Shown here piece by piece: positions 13,023-13,900 of a stretch of DNA of 13,900 bases. Numbering within the stretch: the first letter of the stretch is position 1; every line of letters starts with the position of its first letter. Below the pieces are notes generated by a model. The model saw only the letters and a program-made list of their open reading frames with translations, was not told where the DNA came from and did not search any database. The position numbers and the translations under genes are program-made. Source of the stretch: Erysipelotrichaceae bacterium (GTDB taxonomy: Bacteria > Bacillota_I > Bacilli_A > Erysipelotrichales > Erysipelotrichaceae); contig JAFZQL010000015.1 of NCBI GenBank assembly GCA_017620435.1, positions 1 to 13,900 of the forward strand, read 5' to 3'.

Positions 13023-13720
13023 AATTCTTTAAAGGTTTTTACCAGATCGTCATGGATGACGATATCGCAGTTGCTGTCGTAGGATGTGGCGTCTCTGTTG
13101 ATGATGGCCAGATTGTCTCCGGAGAAATAACGGATGAATCCGGCAGCCGGATAGACGACCAGAGATGTTCCGCATACCACCAGAAGATCAGTCTGAGAAA
13201 TGACCCGCAAGGCGCCGTTGATGACGTTTTCATCCAGCGCTTCTTCATAGAGTACGACATCCGGCTTGATGATGGCACCGCATTCATCACATTTCGGTAC
13301 GCCTTTTGATTCAATGATGTAGGAAAGATCGAAAAACTTGTGGCAGTGCGTGCAGTAGTTCCTTAAAACGGAACCGTGAAGTTCATAGACATTTCTGCTT
13401 CCGGCAGCCTGATGAAGCCCATCGATATTCTGGGTCACTACGGATACATCCTTGTATTCCTGCAGCTTCGCAATGAATTCATGCGCGTAATTCGGTTTAG
13501 CATCAGGATACAGCATCTTTGTTTTATAGAAGTCGTAGAAGTCTTCCGGATAATGTTTAAAGAAGGTATGTGAAAGCATTTCTTCAGCCCGATAGATGTT
13601 TTTGTACAGTCCGGTCGAAGAACGGAAATCAGGAATTCCGGATGCGGTAGACATGCCTGCTCCGGAGAAAAAGACGATCTTTTCGGCCTGATCGATGGCG
13701 TTTTGCAGTTTGTTGATCAT
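13007..13720 (-). CDS. NAD-dependent protein deacylase, sirtuin (Sir2/CobB family)
   Basis: Sirtuins remove acyl groups from lysines using NAD+, giving nicotinamide and O-acyl-ADP-ribose. The 237-aa protein has the NAD-binding block SGAGMSTASGIPDFRS (19-34), TQNIDGLH (96-103), catalytic His115 in ELHGS, four zinc cysteines in two CxxC pairs (123/126 and 144/147), VVCGTSLVVYPAAG and IINRD. It has no extra domain. The phrase GLYKN after the PDFRS motif fits the bacterial class M/U-like sirtuins. No acetyltransferase or acetyl-CoA synthetase is adjacent, so the target is unknown. There is no Shine-Dalgarno sequence; -10-like hexamers lie 6 and 11 bases before the ATG, implying a leaderless or near-leaderless transcript. 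Confidence 0.95.
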   Translation of the reverse strand: MINKLQNAIDQAEKIVFFSGAGMSTASGIPDFRSSTGLYKNIYRAEEMLSHTFFKHYPEDFYDFYKTKMLYPDAKPNYAHEFIAKLQEYKDVSVVTQNIDGLHQAAGSRNVYELHGSVLRNYCTHCHKFFDLSYIIESKGVPKCDECGAIIKPDVVLYEEALDENVINGALRVISQTDLLVVCGTSLVVYPAAGFIRYFSGDNLAIINRDATSYDSNCDIVIHDDLVKTFKELKIRE

Positions 13721-13731
13721 ACTATTATTCT

Positions 13732-13760
13732 ATTGTATTTTTATGGCAATGCCTAGTGAA
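13732..13760 (-). promoter_or_regulatory. Promoter of the sirtuin gene
   Basis: The minus strand reads TTCACT (13755-13760), a 17-base spacer and TACAAT (13732-13737). The predicted +1 is about 5 bases before ATG 13720. An overlapping TAGAAT (13727-13732) ends exactly 6 bases before the ATG and would give a fully leaderless mRNA. Confidence 0.55.
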
Positions 13761-13761
13761 T

Positions 13762-13767
13762 TATAGT
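13762..13767 (+). promoter_or_regulatory. Probable -10 box for the FMN riboswitch transcript
   Basis: TATAGT lies about 14 bases before the riboswitch P1 stem, a suitable distance. The -35 (TTTTAT, 13739-13744) is weak. It is divergent from the sirtuin promoter with a 9-bp dyad GGCAATGCC between. Confidence 0.4.
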
Positions 13768-13780
13768 AGAATCGTATTGT

Positions 13781-13890
13781 AGAACATCGGGGCAGGGTGA
13801 AATTCCCTGATCGGCGGTATACCCCGCGAGCGAGAGGCAGAACCTGTGGGATTCAGGTGGCGACTGTACAGTCAGGATGAGAGAGGTTTT
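13781..13890 (+). ncRNA. FMN riboswitch (RFN element)
   Basis: The conserved core is recognisable: CGGGGCAGGGTGAAATTCCC, CGGCGGTA, CCCCGCGAGC, a P4 hairpin ACCTG/CAGGT, then GGCGACTGTACAGTCAGGATGAGAGAGG. It binds flavin mononucleotide and switches off riboflavin synthesis or uptake genes. P1 pairs AGAAC (13781-13785) with bases in GGTTTTTT, so the ligand-bound fold would occupy the U-rich 3' side. The controlled gene (for example a riboflavin transporter or rib operon) is outside the window, so the expression platform cannot be judged. Confidence 0.95.
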
Positions 13891-13900
13891 TTATTTTGAA

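Noticed and set aside
13745..13753. The dyad GGCAATGCC between the sirtuin and riboswitch promoters as an operator.
   Set aside because: A 4-base arm with a 1-base centre is too short to support a binding site without conservation data.
1..13900. CRISPR arrays, insertion sequences, phage genes, toxin-antitoxin or defence systems.
   Set aside because: No spaced direct repeats, transposase or integrase motifs, or defence domains were seen. The gene content is housekeeping.

Overview
The window reads as a compact stretch of core chromosome from a low-to-moderate GC member of the Bacillota. The Gram-positive repertoire supports this: ScpA/ScpB, an Nbp35-like Mrp, a DeoD-type phosphorylase, a PrsW-type protease, a glycerol kinase with a Firmicutes-style histidine loop, and an FMN riboswitch. 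An Erysipelotrichia-like host is my inference, not a demonstrated placement. I see no insertion sequences, phage genes, CRISPR arrays or other signs of recent transfer. No stretch over about 170 bases lacks a gene or RNA.

Layout. 1-1862: an MBL-fold hydrolase (+) converging on a double-SIS sugar-phosphate protein (-). 1951-3295: scpA-scpB (+), the kleisin and winged-helix partners of SMC condensin, converging on a DUF523 protein (3308-3748, -). 3794-5307: a Mrp/Nbp35 Fe-S carrier ATPase and a SAM methyltransferase (+). 5330-5403: tRNA-Trp(CCA) on the minus strand. 5461-7145: a GNAT acetyltransferase translationally coupled to a GT4 glycosyltransferase (+). 7208-10467: a four-gene unit with deoD, a ribokinase-like kinase, a membrane-dipeptidase-family enzyme and a PrsW-family intramembrane protease (+). 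10524-11441: a sugar nucleotidyltransferase (-), divergent from glpK (11504-12973, +). 13007-13720: a sirtuin (-). 13781-13890: an FMN riboswitch (+) whose controlled gene lies beyond the window.

How it fits together. The genes are mostly housekeeping: chromosome condensation, Fe-S delivery, purine nucleoside and ribose salvage, peptide turnover, glycerol entry and sugar activation. The most interesting signal is in the regulatory architecture. Four genes (scpA, DUF523, GNAT, sirtuin) have a TANNNT -10-like hexamer ending 6-7 bases before the start codon and no Shine-Dalgarno sequence. That is the signature of leaderless mRNAs, which are thought uncommon in Bacillota. Each of the four faces a divergent partner, and the three protein or riboswitch partners have a normal leader (the fourth is a tRNA). 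Convergent gene pairs share compact bidirectional terminators that contain or abut the stop codons. The leaderless reading is inferred from sequence and needs 5'-end mapping.
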